55,818 nucleotides of DNA from NCBI GenBank assembly GCA_026991135.1, contig JALXCD010000095.1, forward strand, positions 1 to 55,818, read 5' to 3'. Under the pieces are notes generated by a model. The model saw only the letters and a list, made by a program, of their open reading frames with translations, was not told the DNA's origin and did no database searches. Source of the DNA: Deltaproteobacteria bacterium (GTDB lineage Bacteria > Desulfobacterota > Dissulfuribacteria > Dissulfuribacterales > QOAL01). Shown here one piece after another: positions 55,711 through 55,818 of the stretch (positions are counted from its first letter, which is position 1; the number at the start of each line of letters is the position of its first letter). Made by a program: the position numbers and the translations under genes.

Positions 55711-55735
55711 GCCCTTCTTAAAAGGGCTGTTTTTT
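55711..55735 (+). terminator. Small hairpin with T tract near the right end
   Basis: GCCCTT (55711-55716) pairs with AAGGGC (55722-55727), followed by a T-rich stretch. On the plus strand it looks like a terminator, but no plus-strand gene precedes it closely. On the minus strand it lies in the leader of the 55700 gene. The rest of the window to 55818 shows no further feature. Confidence 0.35.
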
Positions 55736-55818
55736 GGTGGGGATTAAAAAATAATTATTGGTGAAGAACCAAATTAACAACCAAAATTTGTTAAAGTATT
55801 TCCTCAAACGGCAACAAA

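Overview
The window is a dense, mostly intact chromosomal segment of a Gram-negative bacterium, most likely a member of the Desulfobacterota (former Deltaproteobacteria) and possibly a sulfur-metabolising anaerobe. This placement is an inference. It rests on the rpmF-plsX-fabH-...-fabG-acpP-fabF-...-glyA-dCMP deaminase gene order, an 11-subunit complex I cluster without nuoE/F/G, a molybdopterin oxidoreductase of the polysulfide/thiosulfate reductase type, a ferredoxin-fused EtfA, a double-length UvrA and a spore-photoproduct-lyase-like radical SAM protein. No plasmid, phage, transposon or CRISPR feature was seen.

Layout: (1) 0-6 kb: a coiled-coil membrane protein with a heptad repeat, a zinc/manganese ABC transporter (znuACB), a PaaI-like thioesterase and the ferrous iron transporter feoB. 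(2) 6-11.3 kb, minus strand: a 1747-residue UvrA made of two tandem UvrA units. (3) 11.4-13 kb: purQ and a divergent tatC paralogue. (4) 13-25.9 kb: a long operon behind a good sigma70-type promoter. It carries yceD, rpmF and fatty-acid synthesis genes (plsX, fabH, fabG, acpP, fabF), interrupted by an acyl-CoA dehydrogenase and etfBA, followed by rpiB, glyA, a dCMP deaminase, alr and a tatB-tatC pair. (5) 26.2-38.9 kb: a cytoplasmic molybdopterin oxidoreductase and a four-cluster ferredoxin subunit directly upstream of nuoABCDHIJKLMN. (6) 38.9-49 kb: scattered genes, namely a HIT/GalT-like protein, a DUF3782 nuclease-like protein, a frameshifted PEP-CTERM protein, a secreted protein of unknown role, miaB, a bifunctional nuclease family protein, a secreted PAN/WSC protein and a PHP phosphoesterase. 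(7) 48.5-55.8 kb: cooT-thrC, eno, tRNA-Pro(CGG), a membrane sensor fused to a Schlafen/AlbA_2-type domain, a LOG-family protein and a SPL-like radical SAM protein.

The most striking observation is in nuoB (29222-29743). The reading frame is collinear with NuoB along its whole length, but the first of the two adjacent cysteines that bind the terminal iron-sulfur cluster N2 is encoded by an in-frame TGA. Twenty-four bases after that TGA is the apical loop of a perfect GC-rich hairpin, which fits the position expected of a bacterial SECIS element. A selenocysteine-containing NuoB is therefore plausible. Together with the molybdopterin/ferredoxin pair that heads the same cluster, this suggests a complex I with an unusual electron-input side. 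TGA is used as an ordinary stop elsewhere (for example etfB and etfA), so general recoding is unlikely. A sequencing error or mutation remains the main alternative, and the window contains one gene (41491-42318) with two apparent homopolymer indels.
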